Assembly (NCBI RefSeq): GCF_000178455.1
Contig: NZ_ADNU01000032.1
Coordinates: forward strand, 1-64,000
Reading direction: 5' to 3'
From: Brevibacterium mcbrellneri ATCC 49030
GTDB taxonomy: Bacteria; Actinomycetota; Actinomycetes; Actinomycetales; Brevibacteriaceae
DNA: 64,000 nucleotides
How positions within the stretch are numbered: position 1 is the first letter of the stretch; every line of letters begins with the position of its first letter. The position numbers were made by a program, and so were the translations under genes. Under the pieces are notes generated by a model. The model had not been told where the DNA came from and made no database searches. It saw nothing but the letters and a program-made list of their open reading frames with translations. This document shows, piece by piece, positions 18,825 to 28,207 of the stretch.

Positions 18825-19289
18825 AAGCCAAAGCCCGGCTCCGTAGCTTGCGTGAGCTCGCAGGCTTCCCATGCGTGCCTGAGCTGGATTCGGGATTTTG
18901 GAAGCTGCGACACCCATGCCAAAGCCGGGCTGCATGAGTAGCCAGGGTGCTGCAACGGTACCCACGCCCCACAACACAGCTGTGTCGAAACGGGGGCGTT
19001 TCAGCCAACCGGGGTCAGCTACGGCTAATGCCACGGCGAAACCGGTTCCGATGGCGTAGTGCGCTACCCAGCCAATCTCTTTCTCATGGGGGACCGGCTC
19101 AGCGTGCATGATAGACGCGTGTGCAAACTTGCCGTTGCGCATGTGCCCGATCCACCTGCCGACCATGGCGTAGTCCAGTGATCTCACACCTCGGGTGCGG
19201 CGCAGTACTTCTGCAACTGCGTCCATCGTTATCGTGGCACCAATACCTACTGCTGACGCTTGGATAAGTTCACCAAAACCAATGCGCAT
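18783..19289 (-). CDS. DUF2938 family membrane protein
   Basis: The 168-residue protein has four hydrophobic segments and matches the DUF2938 pattern (ATITMDAVAE near the N-terminus, YAMVGRWIGHM, EKEIGWVAHYAIGTGFA, PGFGMGVAAS, RAHASYGAGLW). The start at 19289 is set by AAAAGGAG 7 nt upstream; an earlier in-frame ATG at 19319 has none. Function is unknown. Overlap with the XRE-cupin gene may mean that the regulator controls it. Confidence 0.8.
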   Translation of the reverse strand: MRIGFGELIQASAVGIGATITMDAVAEVLRRTRGVRSLDYAMVGRWIGHMRNGKFAHASIMHAEPVPHEKEIGWVAHYAIGTGFAVALAVADPGWLKRPRFDTAVLWGVGTVAAPWLLMQPGFGMGVAASKIPNPAQARMGSLRAHASYGAGLWLSGRIVRTIVRRCS

Positions 19290-19404
19290 GCTTGACTCCT
19301 TTTGTTGGTAGGCACCCATTACCCCATGCCTACAAGAAGTCCAGCAACTCTTTTTGCTGTTTCAGCAAACCTCGAATGTGGTGGCTAGTGATGACGCGGA
19401 GGTC

Positions 19405-20133
19405 TCAGTGCGATCCTGCCCAGCGGCGAGTGAGCTGCTGGGCAGCTGTGTGTAGAGTGTCTGCTACGTCACCGTATTTTTCTGGCCCCAAGCGTGACGT
19501 GGGGGAGCTGACTGAAAGCCCAGCGAGGCTGGGTGCCCCTGGTACATACACTGCGAGGCACCGCACTCCCACTTCCTGTTCTTCGTCGTCAAGCGCGTAC
19601 CCGTTTTTCCTACACGCGGTCAGGTCTTCGAGTAGCGCGTCGCGGGACAGCAGACGGGGTAACCGAACGTTGTCCAGAATCGTGTGAACTTGCTCGTCTG
19701 GCATGGTGGCAAGAACTGCTTTACCCACACCTGAACCCCACACGGGAACGTGCGCACCCACCTGGGTGAACATGCGCATAGACCGCTGGGACGTCGCCTG
19801 TGCAACGTAGGTCATAACGTCATTGGTGAAATACGCAAGATTCACGGTCTCACCTAATGTGTGAGCGAGCTTGTCCAAGACCGGCTGGATTGTGTAGCCA
19901 GACTGCTTGGCCGCCTCAGTTCCCAAGCTCACAAGGGCAGGGCCTAAGGCATAGCGCTTATCTGTCAGTTGTGTCACGTATCCGCGAGCTGCGAGGTTGG
20001 AGACAATGCGGTGAATGGTGGGGGCCGGAATGTCCAGTGCGTTGGCAATGTCAACACTCCGGGCAACCCCACCCATCGACCGCATCGTCTCAAGCACATC
20101 GAGCATGCGGTTGACTGACTGAATAGTAGCCAT
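19405..20133 (-). CDS. IclR-family transcriptional regulator
   Basis: The 242-residue protein has an N-terminal winged helix (RSVDIANALDIPAPTIHRIVSNL, about residues 24-46) and a C-terminal IclR effector domain with the family string ARCLAVYVPG-type VRCLAVYVPGAPSLAGLSVS. It lies 9 nt after the permease gene and is probably co-transcribed with it. IclR proteins typically sense small carboxylates, and with a glycolate/lactate locus next door a glyoxylate, glycolate or lactate ligand is the likely guess. Confidence 0.88.
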   Translation of the reverse strand: MATIQSVNRMLDVLETMRSMGGVARSVDIANALDIPAPTIHRIVSNLAARGYVTQLTDKRYALGPALVSLGTEAAKQSGYTIQPVLDKLAHTLGETVNLAYFTNDVMTYVAQATSQRSMRMFTQVGAHVPVWGSGVGKAVLATMPDEQVHTILDNVRLPRLLSRDALLEDLTACRKNGYALDDEEQEVGVRCLAVYVPGAPSLAGLSVSSPTSRLGPEKYGDVADTLHTAAQQLTRRWAGSH

Positions 20134-20142
20134 ACTCAGTTC

Positions 20143-22053
20143 TTAGCGCTCTTCACTGCGTGGGGCGCTGGAGCCAGGGGCCACCTCGGCTAGCTCAGGG
20201 AACGCTGCCTGCTCACTACCTGGAGTTACCAGACTGTCGTTAGGCGCGGGCTTCTGCTTGGCCGCCAACGCGATAGCGGTGGCGATACCTGCCAGGCAGA
20301 TAACGAACGCGATCGTTCCCAGGTTGAAGCCTATACCCCACACCCACATGTAGGCGACCGAACCAGCCAACAGGGAGTACACGGCCATGGGGATGATGGT
20401 CTTGCGGATAATGTGGCCTTCTTTTCCGAGGAGTCCAACAGTAGCTGCCGCTGCGACAACGTTGTGAACGGACACCATGTTTCCTGCGGCACCACCAACA
20501 GCCTGGACGGCGACAACGGTTTCAGGGCTGGGAGCACCGATCCCTGCCCCAGTGGCGAACTGGAACTGCGAGAACATGTTGTTCGAAACCGTGTTAGACC
20601 CAGCTACGAATGCACCCAGGGCGCCAATGAACGGTGCGAGCAGTGGCCAGTTTGGACCCATTGCGTTTGCGGCCGCAGTCGCGAGTGTCACCGGCATGGA
20701 GTCAAGACCCGAGTCGTTGAAGGCCGGACCAGAGTTGATGAACACGCGGACCATGGGCAGCGAGCACAAGAGTGCAAAAGCGGCTCCGGCGATCTGGCCA
20801 CCGGCAATCTTCCATGACTCTGCAATCTGCTTAGCAGACATACGGTGAAGCGCGTAGGTCATGAGGCACACGACCAGGAAGATAGCGCCAGGGGAGTACA
20901 GCAGGTCCATCTTCTGAGAAAGCCCCTCTTGGCCCAGAATGTCCTTCACAGTCAGAACTGCGTCTTGGGCCAGGAACTTCTTAACAGCAGGGACGTTGCG
21001 GGTAATCAGCAACAGGGCGACCACCAGAAGGTAGGGCAACCATGCCTGGAAGAGAGGCATGCGCTTCTTAATGTTTGCGGCTTCAGCCTGTGGGCGCATG
21101 GTTCCCATCCACTGCTGAGGCCAGGCGGCGCGGTTGGCGAAGTCCCATGTGTCACGAGGAGCCAGGAAACCTGCCTTAGCAGCCGGCACCACAATAGCCA
21201 GACCAATCAGACCACCGATCAGCGAAGGGAATTCGGGTCCCATGAACGTGGCAACTGCAAGGTAGGGAAGGATGAACGCAAGTGCTGCGAAGATGGCGAA
21301 AGGAGCTACCTTCAGTCCAGCTGCGAAGCTCTTGTTTTCGCCAAAGAATCCGGTCATGAAGCATGACAGAAGAAGTGGGATGAAAATACCGCACACAGCG
21401 TGGATGAGAGCAACCTGAGCGGCGGTGTGAGAAACGAACATGTCTTGGGCAACGGTGACGTTGTCAACGGGGATACCCAGTTCCGTGAGGCGTTCTTTCA
21501 GACCGTTCGTGGCCTCAATTCCGGAGTCGAAAATACCTTTACCGATGCCGGTGATCATAGGTGTTCCCACGGCACCGAAGCTCACAGGCGTGGACTGGAT
21601 GAGCAGACCCGCTAGAACGGCGGCCATTGCAGGGAAGCCCAGGGCCAGCATGAGCGGTGCGACAACGGCGGCTGGGGTTCCGAACCCGGCAGCTCCTTCG
21701 ATGAAGCTACCGAAGAGCCATGCGACGATCACCACTTGCACGCGGCGGTCAGGCGACACAGCGATGAAGCCAGAGCGGATAGTGTCAATTGCCCCTGACT
21801 TGGTGATGGTGGCCAGGAGGAGAAGAGCACCGAAAACGATCCACAAAAGACCAATGGCTACGAGTATTCCTTGGATGACCGAGGCCATAATCGTGGTCCC
21901 GGAGATCCCCCAAGCGAAGAACGCAACGGCGGCGGAAGCGACAAGCCCAACGGGCATCGCGATAACTGCGGGAAGACGGAAACCTAAGAGCAGGGTTCCT
22001 GCGATCACAATGGGAAGGATCGCCAGTAGGGCTTGTACGCCGAGACTGTCCAT
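20143..22053 (-). CDS. L-lactate/glycolate permease, LctP family
   Basis: The 636-residue polytopic protein starts [20 protein letters not shown] and has [30 protein letters not shown] and [22 protein letters not shown], all LctP/LldP/GlcA landmarks. This family imports lactate and glycolate with protons. It is divergent from the glcD-type oxidase. Shared regulatory DNA and the GlcG and malate synthase genes favour glycolate as a substrate, though lactate is also possible. The long C-terminal tail after residue 600 is polar. Confidence 0.92.
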   Translation of the reverse strand: MDSLGVQALLAILPIVIAGTLLLGFRLPAVIAMPVGLVASAAVAFFAWGISGTTIMASVIQGILVAIGLLWIVFGALLLLATITKSGAIDTIRSGFIAVSPDRRVQVVIVAWLFGSFIEGAAGFGTPAAVVAPLMLALGFPAMAAVLAGLLIQSTPVSFGAVGTPMITGIGKGIFDSGIEATNGLKERLTELGIPVDNVTVAQDMFVSHTAAQVALIHAVCGIFIPLLLSCFMTGFFGENKSFAAGLKVAPFAIFAALAFILPYLAVATFMGPEFPSLIGGLIGLAIVVPAAKAGFLAPRDTWDFANRAAWPQQWMGTMRPQAEAANIKKRMPLFQAWLPYLLVVALLLITRNVPAVKKFLAQDAVLTVKDILGQEGLSQKMDLLYSPGAIFLVVCLMTYALHRMSAKQIAESWKIAGGQIAGAAFALLCSLPMVRVFINSGPAFNDSGLDSMPVTLATAAANAMGPNWPLLAPFIGALGAFVAGSNTVSNNMFSQFQFATGAGIGAPSPETVVAVQAVGGAAGNMVSVHNVVAAAATVGLLGKEGHIIRKTIIPMAVYSLLAGSVAYMWVWGIGFNLGTIAFVICLAGIATAIALAAKQKPAPNDSLVTPGSEQAAFPELAEVAPGSSAPRSEER

Positions 22054-22349
22054 GCCAAAAACTTTCTGTGATGTGCGTTACGTGATTTGATTCACACAAG
22101 TGTGCCACAGAACTGAGTCTCTTGGGGTTACTGTTTGCGAAAAGATGTTCGCGTGGTGAAAGTTGGTTTTCGTGCTGCGTAGGTGCGTTGGGGTGGAATG
22201 CCGCCGAGGTGGTCGCCAGGAGTTTCGCTATGTGAAATTCGCGTTCTACATGACAAAATAACAGTGATATGGTTCACTTTTAACAGGGCTCAATGTGACG
22301 AACCCGGCTGGGGTTTGTGGCGATATAACGACGGACGGAAGGTTGCGGC
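22054..22349. promoter_or_regulatory. divergent lctP/glcD control region with two CRP/GlxR-like sites
   Basis: The 296-bp region contains GTGATTTGATTCAC (22082-22095), close to lctP, and GTGATATGGTTCAC (22264-22277), about 73 bp upstream of glcD. Both are GTGA-N6-TCAC, the half-site and spacing of CRP and corynebacterial GlxR. One copy of CCGAGGTGG lies at 22204-22212. The neighbouring IclR regulator probably also binds here, but no clear IclR palindrome was found. Confidence 0.55.
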
Positions 22350-23714
22350 ATGTTGGATGAACTTGCGCAGCAGTTGCCTGCTGGAGTTCTTATTACGAAC
22401 CCCGACACCATGGAAGCGTATAGGCGTGACCGGGCGAATGACCCCAATGCGGGGATGCCTGTGGCGGTAGTGCGTGCAACCGAAGTCGAGCATGTCCAAA
22501 CGGCTATTAAGTTCGCGGCAAAGCACAACATCCCGGTAGTTCCTCGTGGTGCTGGCTCAGGTCTTTCAGGTGGCTCAACTGCTGTTGACGGGTGCATCGT
22601 TATCAGTGTTGACAAGATGAACAACATCGACATTGACCCCGTGACGCGTACCGCTGTTGTGCAACCTGGTGCCATCAACAACGAGGTCAAAGTCGCAGCG
22701 GCTGAACACGGGCTGTGGTACCCGCCAGATCCGGCGAGCTTCCAGTTTTGCTCGATCGGCGGAAACATCGCAACAAACGCTGGTGGTCTCTGTTGCGTGA
22801 AATACGGTGTGACAACGGACTACGTGTTGGGCCTTGAGGTTGTTTTGCCAGACGGACGGTTGGTCAAGCTGGGCGGGCCACGTTTGAAAGACGTGGCAGG
22901 TTTGTCGCTGACCAAACTGTTCGTGGGATCTGAAGGCACTTTGGGCATCATCGTGTCCATCACCTTGCGACTCATCCCGGCACAGCGCCAGCCCACCACG
23001 CTGGTGGCCACGTTCCCCACCTTGGAGGGAACCATGAATGCCGTGTTGGAGATTACCCGCAAGATGCGCCCATCCATGCTGGAGTTCATGGACGACGTGT
23101 GTATCAACGCGGTTGAAGACCAGATGAAGATGGGGCTGGACCGCAGTGTCAAGGCCATGTTGGTTGTGCAGTCTGATGAACCAGCTCAGTACGCCACGGA
23201 AGAAATCCAACTGGTCGAAGTGATCTGCAACCGCAATGGTGCTTCAGAGTGCTACTACACAGCGGACCCAGATGAAGGGGAAATGTTTGCAGCGGCACGT
23301 AGGGCTGCGATCCCCGCGGTTGAAATGACCGGAACAATCTTGCTTGAAGATGTGGGCGTTCCGATTCCCAGGCTGGGAGACCTGGTTGTGGGGATTGAGG
23401 AAATTTCGAAGAACCGTGACGTCACCGTGGCTGTGATGGCACACGCGGGAGACGGAAACACCCACCCGCTCGTAGTTTTTGATCCAACCGATAAGGATCA
23501 AGAGGAACGCGCTCACATCGCGTACGGCGAAATCATGGATCTAGCTATGAGGCTGGGCGGAACGATCACCGGTGAACACGGGGTCGGGAAACTCAAGCAG
23601 CCGTGGCTCACCAACTACCTGGGTGACGACGTGCTGGATCTCAACCACCGAATCAAAAAAGCAATCGACCCGCAAGGAATCATGAACCCCGGTTCGTGCT
23701 TCGTGATGGGTTAA
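22350..23714 (+). CDS. FAD-linked oxidase, glycolate oxidase/D-lactate dehydrogenase (GlcD-like)
   Basis: The 454-residue flavoprotein has the FAD_binding_4 domain (IPVVPRGAGSGLSGGSTAV, about residues 54-72; GGNIATNAGGLCCVKYG) and the C-terminal FAD-oxidase domain ending in EHGVGKLKQPWL and IMNPGSCF. It would oxidise glycolate to glyoxylate or D-lactate to pyruvate. The GlcE and GlcF partners of the enterobacterial complex are absent here, so this is a single-chain type. GGAAGG precedes the ATG. It heads a rightward operon with glcG-like and malate synthase genes. Confidence 0.9.
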   Translation: MLDELAQQLPAGVLITNPDTMEAYRRDRANDPNAGMPVAVVRATEVEHVQTAIKFAAKHNIPVVPRGAGSGLSGGSTAVDGCIVISVDKMNNIDIDPVTRTAVVQPGAINNEVKVAAAEHGLWYPPDPASFQFCSIGGNIATNAGGLCCVKYGVTTDYVLGLEVVLPDGRLVKLGGPRLKDVAGLSLTKLFVGSEGTLGIIVSITLRLIPAQRQPTTLVATFPTLEGTMNAVLEITRKMRPSMLEFMDDVCINAVEDQMKMGLDRSVKAMLVVQSDEPAQYATEEIQLVEVICNRNGASECYYTADPDEGEMFAAARRAAIPAVEMTGTILLEDVGVPIPRLGDLVVGIEEISKNRDVTVAVMAHAGDGNTHPLVVFDPTDKDQEERAHIAYGEIMDLAMRLGGTITGEHGVGKLKQPWLTNYLGDDVLDLNHRIKKAIDPQGIMNPGSCFVMG

Positions 23715-23762
23715 CGGCCACCCGGAAACCACCTCGGCGATTTACTTACGAAAGGCGCGCAA

Positions 23763-24182
23763 TTGAGTGCTTACACAACTGTCAATGTCGTGACACATGA
23801 AACGGCTGCGCGAGCAGTCGCGCTGACGCTGGACGAAGGCGAAAAGCTGGGTCTGACGCTGTGCGCGACCGTGGTTGACCCGTCCTTGGGGCTGGTGGCG
23901 TACGGGCGTGCTGACGGGATGACCCCACACAGCGTCGAAACGTCGAAGAGGAAGGCACAAACTGCCGCCTCGACGCGCAAACCCAGTGCGGCGATCCTGC
24001 CAGAGCTGGCAACCAAGTTGGAGCTCGGGTCGGGTGGGATTCTCACGTCGATTGCGGGTGGCGTGCCGCTGTCGTTCGATGGCGTGCACGTAGGTGGACT
24101 TGGAGTGGCAGGCGGTAAACCGGCCGAAGACGCTCAGGTCGCCCAAGCAGTCCTCGCCCGTCTGGGCGCTGACAGTCAATAA
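23763..24182 (+). CDS. GlcG/HbpS family protein
   Basis: The 139-residue protein begins at TTG 23763, preceded by GAAAGG, and shows the GlcG/HbpS (DUF336) landmarks: a central TSKRKAQTAAST helix, GGVPLSFDGVHVGGLGVAGG and a C-terminal helix. Members of this family accompany glycolate and other dehydrogenase genes; HbpS of Streptomyces binds haem. Its role here is not known. It lies between the oxidase and malate synthase genes, as glcG does in the E. coli glc operon. A CCACCTCGG repeat copy (23729-23737) lies just upstream. Confidence 0.87.
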   Translation: MSAYTTVNVVTHETAARAVALTLDEGEKLGLTLCATVVDPSLGLVAYGRADGMTPHSVETSKRKAQTAASTRKPSAAILPELATKLELGSGGILTSIAGGVPLSFDGVHVGGLGVAGGKPAEDAQVAQAVLARLGADSQ

Positions 24183-24254
24183 TCCAGTCAATAGTTCATT
24201 CAACAATCCGCTGATAACACAACCGTCAAAACTCACTTACTGAAGGGAAAACCC

Positions 24255-25850
24255 ATGGCAACGAAGCTTGATCTTCCACAGGGAATGGAATTTACCGCCG
24301 AGGTCGCAGATGAGCACCTGAAGGTCCTCACCGCAGATGCGTTGGAGTTGATCGCAGAACTGCACCGAAAGTTTGAGTCCGAGCGTCAGGCTCGGTTGGC
24401 TGCGCGTAAAGAGGTGCAGAAGTTCCTCGATGAGGGTGGCGAGCTGGACTTCTTGCAAGAGACTGCGCACATCCGCGAGGACGCTGAGTGGCAGGTCGCT
24501 GCCCCTGCTCCTGGCTTGGAGGACCGCCGGGTTGAGGTTACTGGTCCTACGTATCGCAAGATGACGATTAACGCGTTGAACTCTGGTGCGAAGGCGTGGC
24601 TGGCTGACCAGGAAGATGCGAACACTCCGGCGTGGGAATCAGTGCTGGGTGGGCAGGTGAACCTGCTGGACGCGATCAACCGTGAGATCGACTTTGTGGC
24701 AGAGGAAACGGGCAAGGAATACAAGCTGCGCCCGGATGAGGAACTGCCTACGATCATTGTGCGCCCGCGTGGTTGGCACATGACTGAAAAGCACATTCTG
24801 GTGGATGGCGAACCGGTTTCGGGTTCGCTGGTGGACTTTGCGCTGTACTTTGCGACTGCTGGGCGTAGGCAGATTGAGAAGGGTCTGGGGCCATACTTCT
24901 ACCTGCCAAAGATGGAGTCGTACCTGGAAGCACGCCTGTGGAACGATGTGTTTGTGTATGCACAGAACAAGCTGGGTGTTGCTCAGGGAACGATCCGCGC
25001 GACCTGCCTGATTGAAACGTACCCGGCTGCGTTCCAGATGGAAGAGATCCTGTATGAATTGCGTGAACACTCCTCAGGGCTCAACGCGGGACGGTGGGAC
25101 TACATCTTCTCCGTTATCAAGACCCACCGGAACAAGGGTGAGGACTTTGTGACCCCTGACCGTGCAGCTGTGACCATGACCGTGCCGTTCATGCGTGCGT
25201 ACACGGAACTGCTGGTGCGTACGTGCCACAAGCGTGGGGCTCACGCGATTGGTGGTATGTCGGCGTTCATCCCGTCGAAGGACGAGGCTGCGAACAAGAA
25301 GGCCTACGAACAGGTCACCAACGACAAGACTCGTGAAGCAAACGACGGGTTTGACGGTTCGTGGGTTGCGCACCCCGGAATGGTGGACACGTGTAAGGAC
25401 GCGTTTACCAAGGTGCTGGGGGACAAGCCAAACCAGATTGATAAGAAGCGTGAAGACGTCAACGTGACAGCGGTCGACCTGTTGGCTGTTAAGGACACAC
25501 CTGGCGACATCACGGATGCTGGTCTGCGCGCCAACATTTCGGTTGGTATCCAGTACGTGCAGTCGTGGCTCAACGGAAACGGTGCGGCAGCGATCAACGG
25601 GCTCATGGAAGACGCCGCGACCGCCGAGATTTCGCGTACCCAAGTGTGGCAGTGGATCCAGGCAGGTTCGACCGTGTCTGACACGGGCGAGGTTGTGACC
25701 AAGGAACTGGTGCGCTCGCTGGTGGACGAGGAAGTGGCGAAGTTGCCTGCTGGCGACTGGGAAGCTGCGACCAAGCTGTTCGTAGATATGGCCACCGATG
25801 ACACCTACCACGACTTCCTCACCCTCCCTGCATATGAACTCCTGCCGTAA
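24255..25850 (+). CDS. aceB: malate synthase A
   Basis: It condenses glyoxylate with acetyl-CoA to malate. The 531-residue length and the motifs WLADQEDANTPAWE, IIVRPRGWHMTEKH, GPYFYLPKMESYLEARLW, ETYPAAFQMEEIL and DGSWVAHPGMVD identify the A isoform (about 530 residues) rather than the G isoform (about 720) that the E. coli glc operon uses. No isocitrate lyase gene is nearby, so in this locus glyoxylate would come from the GlcD-like oxidase. GAAGGG precedes the ATG. Confidence 0.95.
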   Translation: MATKLDLPQGMEFTAEVADEHLKVLTADALELIAELHRKFESERQARLAARKEVQKFLDEGGELDFLQETAHIREDAEWQVAAPAPGLEDRRVEVTGPTYRKMTINALNSGAKAWLADQEDANTPAWESVLGGQVNLLDAINREIDFVAEETGKEYKLRPDEELPTIIVRPRGWHMTEKHILVDGEPVSGSLVDFALYFATAGRRQIEKGLGPYFYLPKMESYLEARLWNDVFVYAQNKLGVAQGTIRATCLIETYPAAFQMEEILYELREHSSGLNAGRWDYIFSVIKTHRNKGEDFVTPDRAAVTMTVPFMRAYTELLVRTCHKRGAHAIGGMSAFIPSKDEAANKKAYEQVTNDKTREANDGFDGSWVAHPGMVDTCKDAFTKVLGDKPNQIDKKREDVNVTAVDLLAVKDTPGDITDAGLRANISVGIQYVQSWLNGNGAAAINGLMEDAATAEISRTQVWQWIQAGSTVSDTGEVVTKELVRSLVDEEVAKLPAGDWEAATKLFVDMATDDTYHDFLTLPAYELLP

Positions 25851-25945
25851 GGCACGGTTGCCGCTGTAGGCGGCAGGGGAGTCGCTCCCGTGGGAGTTGC
25901 TTCGGCGGGAGGCGCTTCGGTAGGAGCGGCCCGGGTTTGTGAGAG

Positions 25946-25981
25946 AGCGGGCTCCGTGACATGTGTCGCGGGGCCCGCTTT
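25946..25981 (+). terminator. hairpin after malate synthase
   Basis: The stem AGCGGGCTCCG/CGGGGCCCGCT has one wobble pair and is followed by a short TT run. The preceding 90 nt contain several imperfect GGGAG/CTCCC-type repeats that could form an extra hairpin. It marks the end of the glycolate operon before the convergent restriction gene. Confidence 0.55.
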
Positions 25982-26044
25982 CATGTGTGGCGCTGTCATG
26001 CCCGGCTAAGGGGTGGGTTGAAAGACAACGCTAAAGAGCTGTTT

Positions 26045-26917
26045 TTAAACCGCTAGGTCAAGAGGTAAGTCCGCAATATCGCGAAGACGCTCACCGTTGA
26101 CCATGGACATCAACAAATTCAGCGCTTCGTCATTACCTGACTTCGTTACCGCCTCGATCATCTCCGGTAGGGCGAAATGGTAGACGCAGTCAATGTCGCC
26201 AGTTCCTAGCGCAAGTGACGAGATGCGCGACGGAGTTGGCTCTCCCGTTACTACTACGATGTGTGGGAGTCTGCCTTTGCGATTACGCACTAAGTTTAGT
26301 GCTTCTGAGCGCGCATTTTGAGCTCGGTCAGAACGGAGTGTCCACTTGCAAGAAACGACAGCATGAAGAATTGGGTGTGGCTGATTAGCTTCGCGAACAG
26401 GTGTGTATCGACCTACATCATCTGACATGAGGAGACCACCTTGTTCAATACGCTCGTCAGGTTCAGGAAGACGCGAGACAAGTACATCCGGAGAAATGAC
26501 GTATGCGTTGCCTAAAACTGATTGCAATGTTGGTGACGCTTCGATCGCTCGAGCTAGCTCGTCGAGGTGGCGAAAGGGTACATAGTCACTCATACCAGCA
26601 CCTCTCCTCTTTCCGCCTAGATTGGTGAATCGCCAAGAACCAGGGCGTAGTGTATTTAATAGAGGGAACGTTCGTTCAAGAAAGCTCATAACAGCTGCCT
26701 CGAATTGCCCGCCGACAGTTTGGCCAGCAAGCCTTTCACCAACAGTTTCTACCTTAAGTAAACGTGCAATCTCACTAGCGAATTTGATTGACGACTTCTG
26801 GCTCTTGTCTGCATTTGACGGGACGCCCGCTTTGTTTATCGCCAAAGTTCCGTTGGCGATCAGAAGGGCGTGAAATGCTTGTCGCTCCGCTTTCAGCGTT
26901 GTTTGGTTGAGTTCCAT
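26045..26917 (-). CDS. type II restriction endonuclease, NgoMIV-like
   Basis: The 290-residue protein closely resembles NgoMIV, which cuts GCCGGC as a tetramer. The likely active-site residues are Glu73, Asp144, Ser189-Cys190-Lys191 (VVSCKW) and Glu205 (NARSEAL), in the spacing of NgoMIV Glu70, Asp140, Ser185-Cys186-Lys187 and Glu201. RSDR (195-198) matches the NgoMIV DNA-reading residues Arg191, Asp193 and Arg194. The C-terminal third (RNRKGRLPHIVVVTGEPTPS onward) looks nearly identical to what I recall of NgoMIV. GGAGG lies 7 nt before the ATG, inside the upstream methyltransferase frame. Predicted target: GCCGGC. Confidence 0.88.
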   Translation of the reverse strand: MELNQTTLKAERQAFHALLIANGTLAINKAGVPSNADKSQKSSIKFASEIARLLKVETVGERLAGQTVGGQFEAAVMSFLERTFPLLNTLRPGSWRFTNLGGKRRGAGMSDYVPFRHLDELARAIEASPTLQSVLGNAYVISPDVLVSRLPEPDERIEQGGLLMSDDVGRYTPVREANQPHPILHAVVSCKWTLRSDRAQNARSEALNLVRNRKGRLPHIVVVTGEPTPSRISSLALGTGDIDCVYHFALPEMIEAVTKSGNDEALNLLMSMVNGERLRDIADLPLDLAV

Positions 26918-27842
26918 TTAGTGCCTCCGCAATACGTGTGCCAATCGCTTTAGCAACCGGTGGTGGGAATGCGTTACCAACTTGTCGGTACGCGCTTGTT
27001 TTTCGTCCCGCAATGCGCCATTCGGTTGGGAACCCTTGAACCAGGGCTGCCATCGAGACAGTAAGTCTTGGCAGGCCCACGAAACCAGGAGCAGGAGGTG
27101 TGTCTGCTAATCCTCTACCGTCGACGCCTAGCCGTTCCCAAGCTTGGCGTGCTCGTGTAGGCCCAAGGTCTGCTCCACCATGTTTCTTTGAGCCACCAAC
27201 TAGGGTTGGAGCGATAGCATCAGCGCTCTCTGCCCACCTGGTTGCACCCTCCCAACCGAGCGAAGCCATTTCATCCTTGAGTATTGGACCAACTGGAACT
27301 CGAAGAGAAGTGTCGCCAGAAGGAAACTCGAAATCAGCTTCGCCATCCTTCAGCGCAACAAGGACTGCGCGTGGTCGTAACTGCGGTACGCCGAAATCTG
27401 CAGAAGTAACGAGTTCCCACGAAACGCGATATCCAAGAGAAATAAACGAATCAACAATTGCCGAGCGATAGTCAGCAAAGTTCCTCCCCATTATGCCGCG
27501 TACATTTTCGAGCATTACTGCTCGGGGATTCAAAATCTGGGTGAGTTCGATGGCTCGCGGAAACAGATTGCGATCATCTGCTGGGCCGAGTTGTTTTCCA
27601 GCGAGTGAAAATGGTGGGCAGGGGACTCCACCGGCCAGTAAGTCGGGCCGTTCTAAGCTTTTTGGTGGTTGCCAATTGAGCAGATCTGCCTGATGCACGT
27701 TCCAACGGGGTCGATTCATGCGAAGCGTGGCAACTGCATCTGAGTCAATTTCAACGAGACACGTATGCTCAAACCCCGCTTGTTCGAGCCCGAGAGCCTG
27801 CCCGCCTGCACCTGCGCAGATTTCTACAGAAGTGAGAGTCAC
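26775..27842 (-). CDS. DNA (cytosine-5) methyltransferase of the R-M system
   Basis: The 355-residue protein has the C5-methyltransferase motifs in order: I (ICAGAGGQALGLEQAGF), IV with catalytic Cys75 (GGVPCPPFSLAGKQ), VI (LENV), VIII (QLRPRAVLV), a short target-recognition region, IX (LPRLTVSMAALVQGFP) and X (RQVGNAFPPPVAKAIG). It starts at GTG 27842 after AGGA. Its last 47 codons overlap the start of the nuclease gene by 143 bp in another frame, and that tail lies beyond motif X. The methylase precedes the nuclease, so protection is made first. Presumed to modify GCCGGC. Confidence 0.9.
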   Translation of the reverse strand: MTLTSVEICAGAGGQALGLEQAGFEHTCLVEIDSDAVATLRMNRPRWNVHQADLLNWQPPKSLERPDLLAGGVPCPPFSLAGKQLGPADDRNLFPRAIELTQILNPRAVMLENVRGIMGRNFADYRSAIVDSFISLGYRVSWELVTSADFGVPQLRPRAVLVALKDGEADFEFPSGDTSLRVPVGPILKDEMASLGWEGATRWAESADAIAPTLVGGSKKHGGADLGPTRARQAWERLGVDGRGLADTPPAPGFVGLPRLTVSMAALVQGFPTEWRIAGRKTSAYRQVGNAFPPPVAKAIGTRIAEALNGTQPNNAESGATSISRPSDRQRNFGDKQSGRPVKCRQEPEVVNQIR

Positions 27843-28207
27843 CGGTCGTCCTTTCGTAAGTTTGATGCCAACTTACATGGAGGGTCTGACACACTTTTTC
27901 GATTTTGTAATAGGAAGCCGTTCCATGGAGCAGGTTGTGCTTCTTGGGACTATCTGAAACTCAGCCTTCATGTAGACAAACTACAAATCCAGGGAGGTCA
28001 AAAGCCTAACACGGTTGCACGGCAGTTGTTCCTCTTAACGCGTGTGTTGGCGGGTCCTGAGCGCTTTGATGAAGTTTTTGCACGCCAGTAAGTGCTGTGG
28101 AAGCTCCAACGCCCGATGCCTGTGCAGCTCCTCAGCGTGGCACAAGCAGTTGCGAGCTAGTCATCGATATCCTTTAACCGTCTTGGAAGTTGAAGGTTGG
28201 AAGAGCT
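27843..28207. other. gene-poor stretch upstream of the methyltransferase
   Basis: This 365-bp interval is more AT-rich than its surroundings. One + frame is open from within the methyltransferase to 28091 and ends in a plausible helix-like sequence (KPNTVARQLFLLTRVLAGPE), but it has no ribosome-binding site and most of it is antisense to the methyltransferase. It may be the remnant of a gene displaced by the R-M insertion. I found no convincing gene, terminator or attachment-site repeat in it. Confidence 0.3.

Noticed and set aside
25861-25945. Short GGGAG/CTTCGG repeats after malate synthase as a mobile or CRISPR-like repeat
   Set aside because: Only three imperfect units of different lengths; they fit better as part of the 3' hairpin region.
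27765-28091. A 108-codon rightward gene opposite the methyltransferase
   Set aside because: No ribosome-binding site, most of it is antisense to a well-supported methyltransferase, and no recognisable family. Kept only as a possible remnant.
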